Shown in pieces: positions 55,606-64,000 of a stretch of 64,000 nt of DNA; position 1 is the first letter of the stretch; every line of letters begins with the position of its first letter. The stretch lies in the NCBI RefSeq assembly GCF_019464495.1, contig NZ_CP080492.1, forward strand, positions 930,001-994,000, given 5' to 3'. Under the pieces are notes generated by a model, which saw only the letters and a list, made by a program, of their open reading frames with translations, searched no databases and was not told where the DNA came from. This DNA is from Leucobacter luti. Its GTDB lineage: Bacteria; Actinomycetota; Actinomycetes; Actinomycetales; Microbacteriaceae. The position numbers and the translations under genes are program-made.

Positions 55606-56855
55606 CTATTCCTGACGCTGCCCACGGTCCACCAAATCGGGCGCGAACCGGGCGAACGCGTCAATCCCACCCCGAAGGTATGAGACGCTGACCGTGCCGC
55701 TCCGGCGCAGCGCGGTGGCGGCACGCACCGAACGCGGATCCCGTTCACAGTACAGCACGACGGGGCCGATGACAGCGGCACCAGCTTCGATCTCCTCGAC
55801 GGGCAACCAGTCGGATCCGCGCACTCGACGTTCCGCGTGCTCGGCGGCTGATCTCACATCAATCAGGCGCACACCCCCGAGCGCAGCAGCTCCGCAACTT
55901 CGGCGCTCTCGAGCGCGACAACCGCAGTTGATTCTGACGCCTCGGTCGCCTCGGCCGCCTCGGCCGCCTCTGCCGCCTCGGCAAATCCCGCAGGCTCGGC
56001 CGACGCATCGACGCCAGTTCCCTCGCGTCCGGCATCACACCACAGTGCCGTGTCGACGAGTGTGGTGACCGGCACGGCAAGCGGATCGCGATTGACTCGC
56101 AATTCACGCGTACGAGCGCTCAGTGCGTCGTACAACAACACACGACCGATGAGCGGCTCCCCAATGCCGGTGATGAGTTTCATCGCTTCGGTCGCCAGCA
56201 GCGAGCCGATGGTGCCGCACAATCCAGGGAGCACGCCACCTGTCGCGCAGTCGAGCACCTGGCTCGGATCTGGCGCCTCAGGAAACAGGTCGCGGTAGCC
56301 CGCGCCGTGAGCGTGCCACGCGACGCCCACTTGGCCGGAATACTGCAGGATCGCGCCCCACACAAGCGGAATCCCAGCAAGCTCCGCGGCGTCATTGGCG
56401 AGGTAGCGCGTGGGGAAATTGTCGCTGCCGTCGATAACAAGGTCGTAGTCACGAAATAGCTCGAGCGCGTTCTCCGCAGTCAGCCGGACCGCATGGCGAT
56501 CCACCACGACATGCGGAGTCAGCGCCGCCACGGTCTCGGCGATCGAGTCCACCTTGCGGCGTCCCACGTCTGCTGTGCCGTGCGCGATCTGGCGGTGCAG
56601 GTTCGACAGCTCGACGGTGTCATCGTCGATCACACCGATCCGGCCGATGCCAGCTCCAGCAAGATACGGCACGACCGCACTGCCGAGCCCACCCGCACCG
56701 ATCACGAGCACTCGCGCGGCCTGCACCCGACGCTGCGCAATCTCACCGAACCCTGGCAGCGTCATCTGGCGCCTGGCTCGTATTGCAGCGTCACCTCCGA
56801 GCTCTGACCCTGGAGCCACGAGCGGACCTGGACGTGCGTCGGCGGACTGATCCAT
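55606..56855 (-). pseudogene. moeB: MoaD-activating adenylyltransferase with rhodanese domain, frameshifted
   Basis: MoeB adenylates the MoaD C-terminus. The E1-like domain (about residues 25-260) shows RVLVIGAGGLGSAVVPYLAG, DDDTVELSNLHRQI and DGSDNFPTRYLANDAAELAG. A repetitive Glu-Ala linker follows (AEAAEAAEATEAS). The C-terminal rhodanese domain (RLIDVRSAAEHAERRVRGSD, catalytic cysteine in VLYCERDPRSVRAA) lies in another frame. One missing base in the C5 run at 55874-55878 joins them into 416 residues, the known MoeB-rhodanese fusion. Repaired, one protein could activate MoaD and supply its sulfur. Confidence 0.9.
55942..55985. repeat. 9-bp tandem repeat in the moeB linker
   Basis: Units of GCCTCGGCC type recur four to five times on the plus strand and encode the Glu-Ala-Ala linker between the E1-like and rhodanese domains. 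The period keeps the frame. Confidence 0.6.
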
Positions 56856-56922
56856 ATGCCCATTGTAGGAGGCCCACCGTGCCGTCGGGAGTGCAGTGAC
56901 CCCGGCAGGCTACGATGGCGAT

Positions 56923-57171
56923 ATGGCCAGCATCACCGTCAGATACTTCGCCGCCGCCGCCGAGGCCGCCGGACGCGAGGAGGAAGTATGGGCCTTCCCG
57001 TCCGAGGCCACGCTCGACGAGCTTCGATCCGCGCTTGCTGGTCGCTACGGCGACGGGATGCTGCGAGTACTGCGTACTGGATCCTTCCTCATTGATGGCA
57101 CGGTGCGCCGCGACGGTGGCCCGATCGGTGGGGGCACTGTTGATGTGCTCCCCGCGTTCGCTGGCGGATAG
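56923..57171 (+). CDS. moaD: Molybdopterin synthase sulfur carrier subunit MoaD
   Basis: MoaD carries sulfur as a C-terminal thiocarboxylate. The 82-residue ubiquitin-like protein starts MASITVRYFAAAAEAAGREE and ends in the essential Gly-Gly (PAFAGG). It is divergent from moeB, whose product adenylates it, and precedes the second moeA by two bases. Confidence 0.94.
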   Translation: MASITVRYFAAAAEAAGREEEVWAFPSEATLDELRSALAGRYGDGMLRVLRTGSFLIDGTVRRDGGPIGGGTVDVLPAFAGG

Positions 57172-57173
57172 TC

Positions 57174-58469
57174 ATGCGCACCGTCACTGCACACACCGCG
57201 CTCGTACGCGGGCTCCTCGATCCCATGCTCGCAGAGTTGGCACAGGCCACTCCCGAGCACGTGGGAATCGGGCACCCAGAGCTTGCAGGGCGCGTGATCG
57301 CCATCGATCTGACCGCAGCAACTCCGTTGCCGCCGTTCGAGAACTCCCAGATGGACGGGTATGCCGTGCGCCACAGGGACCTCCTCGAGGCGGCGGAAGC
57401 GGCCGAGCCGGCGGATCCCGCGGCCGCGCGCTCCGCGTCCATCACGCTCCCGATCGGTCGCACCGTGGCGGCAGGCGATGCGCCGATCCCGCACGCTCCT
57501 GGCACCGCGTCGCCCGTCATGACCGGAGCCGCAATGCCCGTCGGCGCCGACACCGTGATCCCTGTCGAGCGCGCGAATCCCGCCCACTTCACGGAACTCT
57601 CCCGAGCAGGAGACCCGGAGCCCAGCGGCACGGTGACCTTTGCTTCCACACCACCACGCGGCGAGTTCGTGCGCGCACGAGGATCCGATCTTCCCGCAGG
57701 CGCGACGCTGCTCACCGCAGGGACACGCCTCACTCCGGCACGGATAGGGCTGCTCGCGGGAGCGGGAGTTACCGAGGTGCCCGTGCGCGTGCGTCCCCGC
57801 GTCCTGCTCGTGGCCACGGGAGATGAGGTAGCAGACCCGGGCGCCATCCGCGCCGCAGGCCAGATCCACGATGCCAACACTCCGCTGCTCGCCGCGCTCC
57901 TCACCGGCCTCGGCGCCGAGGTTCGGACCAGACGGACCGGCGACACCGCCGCTGAACTGCAGCACATCCTCACCGCAGCAGCTGAGTCGGTCGACCTCAT
58001 CGTGACCTCGGGCGGGATCAGCGCCGGTGCATATGAGGTGGTCCGCGATGCGCTCACTGAGTACGGCGTCGAATTCGCGGGGCTCGCGCTGCAACCGGGC
58101 GGTCCACAAGGGCTCGGTCGCTGGGCGGTCAATGGCTCCGCAGTTCCCGTGCTCTGTTTCCCAGGGAACCCCGTCAGCTCGGCGCTCTCCGCGGAACTCT
58201 TTGTTGCCCCCGCCCTGCGCGGCTACGCCGGGCGCCCCGAAGCCCTCCCCGTCGAACAGCGCACGCTGGCACACGAACTGCACTCACCACTGCACAAACA
58301 CCAAGTCCGGCGTGGTCACCTCGACGCGGACGGTCGCGTGCACGTGACGGCGCCCGGATCCCATCTGCTCGCTGATCTCGCGGCAGCGGAGCTGCTTGCA
58401 CACGTCCCGGTCGGGGTGGAACACCTCCCCGCAGGATCCCCGATTGAAATCTGGAGACTTCATGACTGA
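57174..58469 (+). CDS. moeA: Molybdopterin molybdotransferase, second (intact) copy
   Basis: MoeA inserts molybdate into adenylyl-molybdopterin. The 431-residue protein shows [40 protein letters not shown], the MoCo-binding [18 protein letters not shown] and [20 protein letters not shown], with a C-terminal beta-barrel domain. It differs clearly in sequence from the broken moeA at 45359, so the two are paralogues, not a recent duplication. It overlaps moaC by eight bases. Confidence 0.95.
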   Translation: MRTVTAHTALVRGLLDPMLAELAQATPEHVGIGHPELAGRVIAIDLTAATPLPPFENSQMDGYAVRHRDLLEAAEAAEPADPAAARSASITLPIGRTVAAGDAPIPHAPGTASPVMTGAAMPVGADTVIPVERANPAHFTELSRAGDPEPSGTVTFASTPPRGEFVRARGSDLPAGATLLTAGTRLTPARIGLLAGAGVTEVPVRVRPRVLLVATGDEVADPGAIRAAGQIHDANTPLLAALLTGLGAEVRTRRTGDTAAELQHILTAAAESVDLIVTSGGISAGAYEVVRDALTEYGVEFAGLALQPGGPQGLGRWAVNGSAVPVLCFPGNPVSSALSAELFVAPALRGYAGRPEALPVEQRTLAHELHSPLHKHQVRRGHLDADGRVHVTAPGSHLLADLAAAELLAHVPVGVEHLPAGSPIEIWRLHD

Positions 58470-58944
58470 CGATACCCGAGGGCTGACGCACCTGCGAGCC
58501 GACGGAAGCGCCCACATGGTGGATGTCACGGAGAAAGCCGTCACGAAGCGCACAGCGCGCGCAGAGGCGGTGTTGGAAACGCGCACGGACGTCGTCGCGC
58601 AGCTGATCGCCGGCGAGCTCCCCAAGGGCGAGGCCCTCGGCACCGCGCGCATCGCTGGCATTATGGCCGCCAAACGTACCTGGGAGCTCATCCCGCTCTG
58701 CCATCCGCTCCCCCTCACGAAGCTCGCGATCGACTTCGAGCCGCAATCCGACCGGGTGCGGATCCTCGCCACCGTCACGACGCGCGGGGTGACCGGCGTC
58801 GAGATGGAAGCGCTCACCGCGGTGAGCGTCGCAGCACTCACGCTCTACGACATGATCAAAGCCGTTGACAAGCACGCAGTGATCACCGGGACGCGGGTGC
58901 TCGCCAAATCCGGCGGCAAGAGCGGTGACTGGGAACTCGAGTGA
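58462..58944 (+). CDS. moaC: Cyclic pyranopterin monophosphate synthase MoaC
   Basis: MoaC converts the MoaA product to cyclic pyranopterin monophosphate. The 160-residue protein has [39 protein letters not shown] (active-site His-Pro), [19 protein letters not shown] and [13 protein letters not shown] (catalytic Lys/Asp region). It overlaps moeA upstream and mog downstream. Confidence 0.97.
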   Translation: MTDDTRGLTHLRADGSAHMVDVTEKAVTKRTARAEAVLETRTDVVAQLIAGELPKGEALGTARIAGIMAAKRTWELIPLCHPLPLTKLAIDFEPQSDRVRILATVTTRGVTGVEMEALTAVSVAALTLYDMIKAVDKHAVITGTRVLAKSGGKSGDWELE

Positions 58945-59467
58945 GCGCGGGTGAGGTCGGAGCCGTAGGACACGCGCGCACGGCCCGCGTTATCGTGGCG
59001 TCAACGAGCGCGGCAGCAGGATCAACGCAAGATCACACCGGACCCCAGATAGCTGCGTGGCTCACCCAGCTCGGTTTCAGCGTGGCAGAACCCGAAGTCG
59101 TTGCCGACGGTGAGCCTGTCGGGCATGCGGTACGACAGGCGCTCGCCGCAGCGACCACGGTCATCCTCACGACAGGTGGCACCGGCATCACTCCGAGCGA
59201 TCGCACGCCGGAGGCGGTCGCTCCGCTGCTCGAGTGTGAACTGCCCGGCATCATCGAAGAACTGCGACGCCGAGGGGCTCAGACGACGCCTGGCGCACTG
59301 CTCACACGCGGCGTTGCTGGCTGCACGGGGCAGAGCTTTGTGATGACCCTTCCGGGTTCCCCGGCGGTGTCGCGGACGGGCTTGCGATATTGGAGCCGAT
59401 GCTCGGCCACTTACTCGCACAGCTCACGGGTGGGCCCGACGCGTCACCGCATGCTCCGCGACGCTGA
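58941..59467 (+). pseudogene. mog: Molybdopterin adenylyltransferase (Mog/MoaB), frameshifted
   Basis: Mog/MoaB adenylates molybdopterin before MoeA. The GTG start overlaps the moaC stop (GTGA). The body contains VILTTGGTGITPSDRTPEAV (MoCo-binding TGGTG) and VAGCTGQSFVMTLPGSP. After GSP the frame is lost; in the next frame GGVADGLAILEPMLGHLLAQ leads to a stop at 59465-59467. One missing base in the CCCC run at 59359-59362 restores 175 residues. The unrepaired frame runs on to 59576 with unrelated sequence. Confidence 0.9.
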
Positions 59468-59515
59468 GCCACTGCATCGTGCCTGGCTGCGATGCACGCC
59501 CTGCGTTCCCGCAGC

Positions 59516-59556
59516 GCGGCCCGTGCTGCTCCCTGGGCGGGAGCTGCACGGGCCGC
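59516..59556. terminator. Hairpin between convergent mog and the NCS2 permease gene
   Basis: An 18-nt arm (59516-59533) pairs with 59539-59556 with a single mismatch around a TGGGC loop. It lies in the roughly 100-nt gap between the repaired mog stop and the permease stop. No T tract is evident. Confidence 0.65.
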
Positions 59557-59572
59557 GAGGCACACCGGCGGG

Positions 59573-61045
59573 CTAAACCCCCAGCAGTGTCTCGATCGGG
59601 CCGCGTGCAAAGAAGATCACGAAGCCGAGCGAAACGATCCAGAGCAGCCAGTGCACCTGCTTAGCCTTGCCCGTGCACGCGTGCACCAGCACCCAGGACA
59701 CGAAACCAGCGCCGATGCCGTTGGCAATCGAATAGCTCAGCGGCATGACAGCAGCCGTGAGGAACACCGGCAGCAGCACGCGGAAGTCGGTGAGATCGAT
59801 GTTCGCAATTTGCGACATCATCATGGCTCCCACGATCACCAGCGCCGCCGCCGCGACTTCGGTGGGCACGATCTCGGTGAGCGGTGTGAAGAACATCGCG
59901 AGCAGGAACACGAGCCCAGTCACGACATTCGCAAACCCGGTACGCGCGCCCTCGCCGATCCCTGCACCCGATTCGATGAACACGGTCGTTGAAGATGACG
60001 ACGTGCCACCGCCGACCACGGCTCCGACGCCCTCCACGATCAGGGCCGACTTGATGCGGGGAAAGTTCCCCTTCGCATCAGCAAGGTTTGCCTCGCGCGA
60101 CAGGCCCGTCATGGTGCCCATCGCATCAAAAAAGTTGGTGAACAGCAGCGTGAAGACCAGCATGATCACCGTGACGATGCCCACTTTGCCAAAGTCGAAA
60201 CTCACTGCCCCGACCAGGCCAAGATCCGGTACCGCGAACGGGTTGCCGCCCAGCACCGGCTCTGTGAGACTCCAGCCCCCGGGGTTGACCGCGCCGTCTG
60301 CGCCGAACTTCGGACCGATCTTCCAAATGGCCTCGACGATCACGGCAATCACCGTGCCGGTGACAAGACCGATCAGGATCCCGCCCTTGACCTTCTTCGC
60401 GACGAGAATGCCTGTGAGGAGCAGGGTAACAATGAAGATGACGGTCGGGACCGTTGCGATGAAGCCAACGCCTGCTGGCCCGAGCCCCACAGGAGGCGAT
60501 GACTGGCCGGTCGCATCAACGAAACCGGAGTTCACAAACCCAATGAACGCGATAAAGAAACCGATACCGACGGTAATCGCGAGCTTCAACTGCACGGGCA
60601 CAGCGTCAAAGATCATGCGTCGGAGTCCGGTCGCTGCGAGCAGCACGATGAGCAGACCGTTGATGACCACGATCGCCATAGCTTCCGGCCAGGTCACCTC
60701 CTGCACGACAGAGAAAGCCAGGAAGGCGTTAATCCCGAGACCAGCGGCAAACGCGAACGGGAGGCGTGAGACGATGCCGAACAGAATCGTCATCACACCG
60801 GCGGCGAGGGCCGTTACGGCGCTCACCTGACCGAATTCGAGGATGTTCCCCGCGACATCCTCTTTGCCCGACAGGATGATCGGGTTGAGGATGACGATAT
60901 AGGCCATCGTCACAAAGGTGACAAGGCCACCTCGGATCTCGGTGCCAAAGGTGGATCCGCGCTCAGAGATATGGAAGAAGCGATCGAGCGCCCCCGTCAT
61001 CCCCGCGGCTGGTTGCTGACTCGTTTCCTGTTTGGCGTTGGCCAC
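59573..61045 (-). CDS. NCS2 family purine permease (AzgA/PbuG-like)
   Basis: The protein of about 490 residues has 13 or 14 hydrophobic segments and the AzgA-branch motifs RGGLVTFVTMAYIVILNP, LPFAFAAGLGINAFLAFSVV, FTNFFDAMGTMTGLSREANL and GAVVGGGTSSSSTTVFIESGAGIGEG. This group imports adenine, guanine or hypoxanthine by proton symport. The open frame reaches 61099, but the GTG at 61045 behind GGAG gives VANAKQETSQQPAAG and is preferred. No purine gene is adjacent, so the exact base is unknown. A xanthine oxidase link to the molybdenum cofactor genes is not supported here. Confidence 0.9.
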   Translation of the reverse strand: MANAKQETSQQPAAGMTGALDRFFHISERGSTFGTEIRGGLVTFVTMAYIVILNPIILSGKEDVAGNILEFGQVSAVTALAAGVMTILFGIVSRLPFAFAAGLGINAFLAFSVVQEVTWPEAMAIVVINGLLIVLLAATGLRRMIFDAVPVQLKLAITVGIGFFIAFIGFVNSGFVDATGQSSPPVGLGPAGVGFIATVPTVIFIVTLLLTGILVAKKVKGGILIGLVTGTVIAVIVEAIWKIGPKFGADGAVNPGGWSLTEPVLGGNPFAVPDLGLVGAVSFDFGKVGIVTVIMLVFTLLFTNFFDAMGTMTGLSREANLADAKGNFPRIKSALIVEGVGAVVGGGTSSSSTTVFIESGAGIGEGARTGFANVVTGLVFLLAMFFTPLTEIVPTEVAAAALVIVGAMMMSQIANIDLTDFRVLLPVFLTAAVMPLSYSIANGIGAGFVSWVLVHACTGKAKQVHWLLWIVSLGFVIFFARGPIETLLGV

Positions 61046-61144
61046 AGGTGCTCCATTTCCCTCAAGCTGGGCGTTTCCTGAACAGCAGTACGCTATCACC
61101 TACGCGTCGCCAGCTCATTTCGCCTGAGGATTCAGCACCAGAAA

Positions 61145-61184
61145 CGAAACCACCCCGACCGGGAATCCGGACGGGGTGGTTTCG
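61145..61184. terminator. Bidirectional-looking terminator after the FKBP gene
   Basis: CGAAACCACCCCG (61145-61157) pairs with CGGGGTGGTTTCG (61172-61184), with an inner CCGG-GAAT-CCGG stem-loop. It lies just downstream of the FKBP stop on the minus strand. Confidence 0.75.
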
Positions 61185-61197
61185 CGTGGCAGAGAGG

Positions 61198-61569
61198 TTA
61201 GCTCACGCCGAGCAGATCAATGATGAAGATGAGGGTCTTCCCGGAAAGCGGGTGCCCGCCGGAGGTGCCGTAGGCCTGAGCAGGTGGCACGATGAGCTTC
61301 CGACGCCCCCCAACCTTCATGCCGGGGATACCCACCTGCCAGCCCTGGATCAGCGCACGCAGAGGGAAGTTGATGGACTCGCCACGGCTCCAGGATGAAT
61401 CAAACTCTTCCCCCGAGTCGTGTTCTACACCGAGGTAGTGCACATCGACAGTGGAGCTCGCGAGCGCCTCCTCGCCGCTGCCCTCTACGATGTCTACGAT
61501 CTGCAGTTCCGTGGGCGCAGGCCCGTCGGGGAACTCGATCTCCGGCTTCGTCATCGGTGTTTCAGTCAT
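61198..61569 (-). CDS. FKBP-type peptidyl-prolyl cis-trans isomerase
   Basis: The 123-residue protein is a single FKBP domain without signal peptide, so cytoplasmic. Active-site residues are visible: VDVHYLGVEHDSGEEFDSSW (Tyr, Asp-like and Phe positions), ALIQGWQVGIPGMKVGGRRK and PPAQAYGTSG. It speeds proline isomerisation in protein folding. The ATG at 61569 is chosen; an internal ATG at 61554 is an alternative. It is divergent from the hydrolase gene at 61690. Confidence 0.93.
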   Translation of the reverse strand: MTETPMTKPEIEFPDGPAPTELQIVDIVEGSGEEALASSTVDVHYLGVEHDSGEEFDSSWSRGESINFPLRALIQGWQVGIPGMKVGGRRKLIVPPAQAYGTSGGHPLSGKTLIFIIDLLGVS

Positions 61570-61689
61570 GAACTCATTCTCTCTGATTTCGCGGTGCCCG
61601 TGCCTCCGAGTTCGCTCAGAGGGAACCGGCAGGACATCCCGGGTGGGGCGGCGCCCCCAGTGAGTCGCCAGGTCAGATATCCTGGAACC

Positions 61690-62556
61690 GTGAGATTCGC
61701 GCATCTGATCCCCGCCCCTACGTCTGCCCCCGAGCTCGTCGTCGTGCACGACGAGCGATACGTTGCCGCTCGCGCGCTCGGCGCGAACTACGCGACGCTC
61801 CAGCAGCTCATCGAGGCTGGTGGCGAGGCTGTCGATCAGCTCCGCGCGGCCGCTGCCGCAGCCCCCGCCGATGCCTGGCAGGATCTCGCGAACGTGAGCT
61901 ACGGACCCGCCATCCTTGGCGCACCGATCGTGCTCGCCGTCGGCCTGAACTACGACGAGCACGCGAGCGAGCTGAGCCTCGACAACGACTCCGGTCCGGT
62001 GCTGTTCTCGCTCTTCCCGAACTCGCTCGGCGCGCACAACGGCGAGGTCCCGATCCCGGTCCACATCAGCGAAGAGGTGGACTACGAGGGCGAACTCGGA
62101 GTGGTCATCGGCCGAGCAGCCAAGAACGTCACAGCCGATGAGGCACTTGACTACGTCTTTGGCTACACCGTCATCAACGACATCACGGCCCGCAACGTGC
62201 AGTTTCAGGAGCCGCAGTGGTCACGCTGCAAGTCTTTCGACGGCTTCACCCCTGTTGGTCCTGTCGTCGTGACAGCCGATGAAATTCCGGATCCGCAGGC
62301 GCTGGCGATCACGACTGATGTCGACGGCCTGCGGGTGCAGGACTCAACGACCGGTTTCATGGTCCGCACCGTCGCAGAGCTCATCGCGTCGATCTCGCAG
62401 TCTCTGACTCTTCTTCCCGGCACGGTCATCTCGACCGGCTCCCCCGGCGGCGCCGGTCGCTCGCGGAAGCCGCCGCTGTATCTCGTGCCCGGCACCGAGG
62501 TGACGGTCAGCATTGAGAACGTCGGTGTACTCACCTCGCACTGCACCAGGGCGTAG
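61690..62556 (+). CDS. Fumarylacetoacetate hydrolase family protein
   Basis: The 288-residue protein has the FAH fold signature: VLAVGLNYDEHASEL, the metal-binding VDYEGELGVVIGRAAKNVTA (Asp/Glu ligands), YTVINDITARNVQ and STGSPGGAGRSRKPP. Members hydrolyse or decarboxylate 2-keto diacids (2-hydroxyhepta-2,4-diene-1,7-dioate type, acylpyruvates). The GTG at 61690 gives MRFAHLIPAPTSAPEL. No aromatic degradation gene is near, so the substrate is unknown; housekeeping oxaloacetate decarboxylase-like activity is possible. Confidence 0.88.
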   Translation: MRFAHLIPAPTSAPELVVVHDERYVAARALGANYATLQQLIEAGGEAVDQLRAAAAAAPADAWQDLANVSYGPAILGAPIVLAVGLNYDEHASELSLDNDSGPVLFSLFPNSLGAHNGEVPIPVHISEEVDYEGELGVVIGRAAKNVTADEALDYVFGYTVINDITARNVQFQEPQWSRCKSFDGFTPVGPVVVTADEIPDPQALAITTDVDGLRVQDSTTGFMVRTVAELIASISQSLTLLPGTVISTGSPGGAGRSRKPPLYLVPGTEVTVSIENVGVLTSHCTRA

Positions 62557-62615
62557 TCCGGCACGGATCCGCGCGCTCTCCGACCTCGACGGCCGAGAGC
62601 ACCCCAGGAAGTGAC

Positions 62616-62664
62616 GAACTCCCCCTCACTGTGACGAATGCGTCGTGACGGTGAGGGGGAGTTC
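62616..62664. terminator. Nested hairpin after the FAH-family gene
   Basis: A perfect 14-bp outer stem (GAACTCCCCCTCAC, 62616-62629, with 62651-62664) encloses a GACG-AATG-CGTC inner hairpin. It is followed by TGTTGT. It can end the plus-strand transcript. Confidence 0.75.
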
Positions 62665-62740
62665 TGTTGTCGGAGGTCAACACGAGATTCCGGGATTGCA
62701 ACTGCAGCACTGGAGCCAGGGAACCGGCTCAGCGGTACAC

Positions 62741-62782
62741 GCCACAGGGGCGGCGGGAATATGCTCCCGCCGCCCCTGTGGC
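62741..62782. terminator. Perfect 18-bp hairpin after aspA
   Basis: Arms 62741-62758 and 62765-62782 are exactly complementary around ATATGC. It sits 23 nt beyond the aspA stop on the minus strand and probably ends that transcript. Together with the hairpin at 62616 it separates two convergent genes. Confidence 0.8.
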
Positions 62783-62804
62783 ACCGTGTGTGGTCCGCTG
62801 CGGA

Positions 62805-64000
62805 CTACGCGTTCGTGTCAGCGTCCGCTTCTGATCCCGACTCGAGCTTCTGCGGAGCTCCTGGGATGATGTCGATCGTCCCGGTCTCCGGTGCGAGGCC
62901 AGCGAGTTTCTGCGGCTGCAGCATGTCGTCGAGCTGCTCCTGGTCGAGCAGGCCGCGCGACACCACGAGCTCGGAGACCTTCGCGTTTGTGGCGAGCGCC
63001 TCCTTCGCGAGCTTCGCAGCCTCCGCGTAGCCGATGACCGGTGCGAGCGCGGTGATCACGGTCACCGAGCGAGCGACCATGTCCTCAAGGCGCTCCTCAT
63101 TCGCGGTGATCCCGTCGACGCAGTTCACGCGCAGCGTCTGGCATGCGCGCTCCAGCCACGTGATCGACTGGAACAGTGAGTGTGCGATGATCGGCTCAAA
63201 TGCGTTCAGCTGGAGCTGACCCGCTTCAACAGCCATCGAGACCGTGACATCGGAGCCGGCGATCGCGTAGGCCACCTGCGAAACAGCTTCCGGGATCACC
63301 GGGTTGACCTTGCCCGGCATGATTGAAGAGCCTGCCTGGCGCGCAGGAAGATTGATCTCACCGAGGCCCGCCTGCGGGCCGGAGGACAGCAGACGGAGGT
63401 CGTTGGAGATCTTCGAGAGTTTCAGTGCGCTGCGCTTGAGCGCAGCGGAGAACGTCACAAAGACGCCCGTGTCGCTCGTGGACTCCACGAGGTCACCTGC
63501 GGTCTCCAAGTTGAGTTCAGTGATCTCACGAAGGTGCCGAATCACGGCCTCCTTGTAGCCCTTCGGCGCGTTGATACCGGTGCCGATGGCCGTCGCACCC
63601 ATGTTGACCTCGCCGAGCAGCGAAACGGCCTCCTGCAGCCGCTCGATATCCTCGCGCAGCGTCACGGCGAAGGCGTTGAACTCCTGGCCGAGCGTCATCG
63701 GCACGGCGTCCTGCAACTGCGTGCGCCCGACCTTGATGATGTGCGAGAACTCGCGGCCCTTAGCGGCGAACGATTCGGAGAGCAAGCGCAGCTCTTCGAG
63801 CAGACTGTCCAGCGAGAACGCGAGCGAGATCTTGATCGCGGTCGGGTACGTGTCGTTGGTCGACTGGCTGTGGTTCGTGTGGTCGTTCGGGTTGATGTAC
63901 GAGTAATCACCCTTGGCGTGGCCGGCAAGCTCAAGCGCCCGGTTCGTAATGACCTCGTTCGCGTTCATGTTGCTCGATGTGCCGGCACCACCCTGGACGA
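62805..64000 (-). CDS. aspA: Aspartate ammonia-lyase (5' end outside window)
   Basis: AspA deaminates L-aspartate to fumarate and ammonia. About 398 residues are visible; the N-terminus lies beyond the window edge, where the frame continues as VQGGAGTSSNMNANEVITNR. The fumarase/aspartase signature GSSIMPGKVNPVIPEAV is intact, with VIPE rather than the FumC-type sequence, supporting aspartase. GRTQLQDAVPMTLGQEFNAF is also typical. The C-terminus carries an acidic tail (ESGSEADADTNA) beyond the usual end. Fumarase activity is the alternative but less likely. Confidence 0.9.
   Translation of the reverse strand, partial: VQGGAGTSSNMNANEVITNRALELAGHAKGDYSYINPNDHTNHSQSTNDTYPTAIKISLAFSLDSLLEELRLLSESFAAKGREFSHIIKVGRTQLQDAVPMTLGQEFNAFAVTLREDIERLQEAVSLLGEVNMGATAIGTGINAPKGYKEAVIRHLREITELNLETAGDLVESTSDTGVFVTFSAALKRSALKLSKISNDLRLLSSGPQAGLGEINLPARQAGSSIMPGKVNPVIPEAVSQVAYAIAGSDVTVSMAVEAGQLQLNAFEPIIAHSLFQSITWLERACQTLRVNCVDGITANEERLEDMVARSVTVITALAPVIGYAEAAKLAKEALATNAKVSELVVSRGLLDQEQLDDMLQPQKLAGLAPETGTIDIIPGAPQKLESGSEADADTNA

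Noticed and set aside
55606..55872. Independent rhodanese gene starting with GTG at 55872
   Set aside because: It begins exactly where the MoeB frame ends inside a C5 run, has no ribosome binding site of its own, and MoeB-rhodanese fusions are common.
4864..59467. Programmed ribosomal frameshifting as the cause of the many broken genes
   Set aside because: The sites share no slippery heptamer or downstream structure, and unrelated genes are affected; short G/C-run indels fit sequence error better.

Overview
The window is a high-GC, gene-dense chromosomal segment of an actinobacterium, most likely a Microbacteriaceae member close to Leucobacter. The signs are HisN-type histidinol phosphatase, the C5 haem genes in the order hemA | hemE-hemY-hemC-hemD-hemB-hemL, the prfB-ftsE-ftsX-smpB-ssrA block with a long FtsE tail, a YczR/YczE pair, and many GTG starts with ATGA or TGATG gene overlaps. 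I see no insertion sequence, prophage, integrase or CRISPR array. The genus is inference; the phylum is well supported.

Layout. 1-5.3 kb: ilvD (cut by the window edge), two small membrane proteins, nhaA, tRNA-Lys(CUU), hisN and a frameshifted DUF3054 gene. 5.3-8.2 kb: gap, a DHFR/RibD-like reductase and a DJ-1/AraC regulator. 8.3-16.6 kb: complete histidine utilisation locus (hutU-hutI, hutR, hutH, hutG, permease), with two near-identical palindromes matching the known HutR motif. 16.6-25 kb: haem biosynthesis around one symmetric divergent promoter/operator. 25-30 kb: ssrA (tmRNA), TetR, smpB, ftsX, ftsE, prfB. 30-32.3 kb: MocR (YczR) and YczE. 32.3-40.2 kb: polyamine uptake and breakdown (PuuP-like permease, potDABC, Lrp regulator, class III aminotransferase). 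40.2-44.4 kb: a 16-bp tandem repeat, rpsO, amtB behind a GlnR-like box, an inositol monophosphatase and a second potD. 44.4-59.5 kb: molybdenum uptake and molybdenum cofactor synthesis (DUF6457, mobA, two moeA, a Mop-domain regulator, modA, modB, moaA, moaE, moeB, moaD, moaC, mog) together with fdhD, an FdhF/YdeP oxidoreductase and formamidase (fmdA, fmdB). 59.5-64 kb: NCS2 purine permease, FKBP, a fumarylacetoacetase-fold hydrolase and aspA (cut by the window edge).

How it fits together. HutG releases formamide. FmdA would turn formamide into formate and ammonia, and the FdhF/YdeP enzyme, served by FdhD and the molybdenum cofactor genes, could oxidise the formate. The window may therefore hold a whole route from histidine to glutamate, ammonia and CO2. 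Polyamine import and transamination, ammonium transport and aspartase point to the same nitrogen-scavenging lifestyle.

Caution on quality. Eleven genes (DUF3054, hemL, hemC, hemD, ftsE, yczR, mobA, moeA, modB, moeB, mog) are each broken by single-base indels, thirteen events in all, mostly one missing base in a short G or C run. In every case one net base restores a full-length product with the expected overlap with its neighbour. Essential genes are hit as readily as accessory ones, so I read these as sequencing or assembly errors rather than true pseudogenes. They are typed 'pseudogene' because the sequence as given cannot encode the intact protein.
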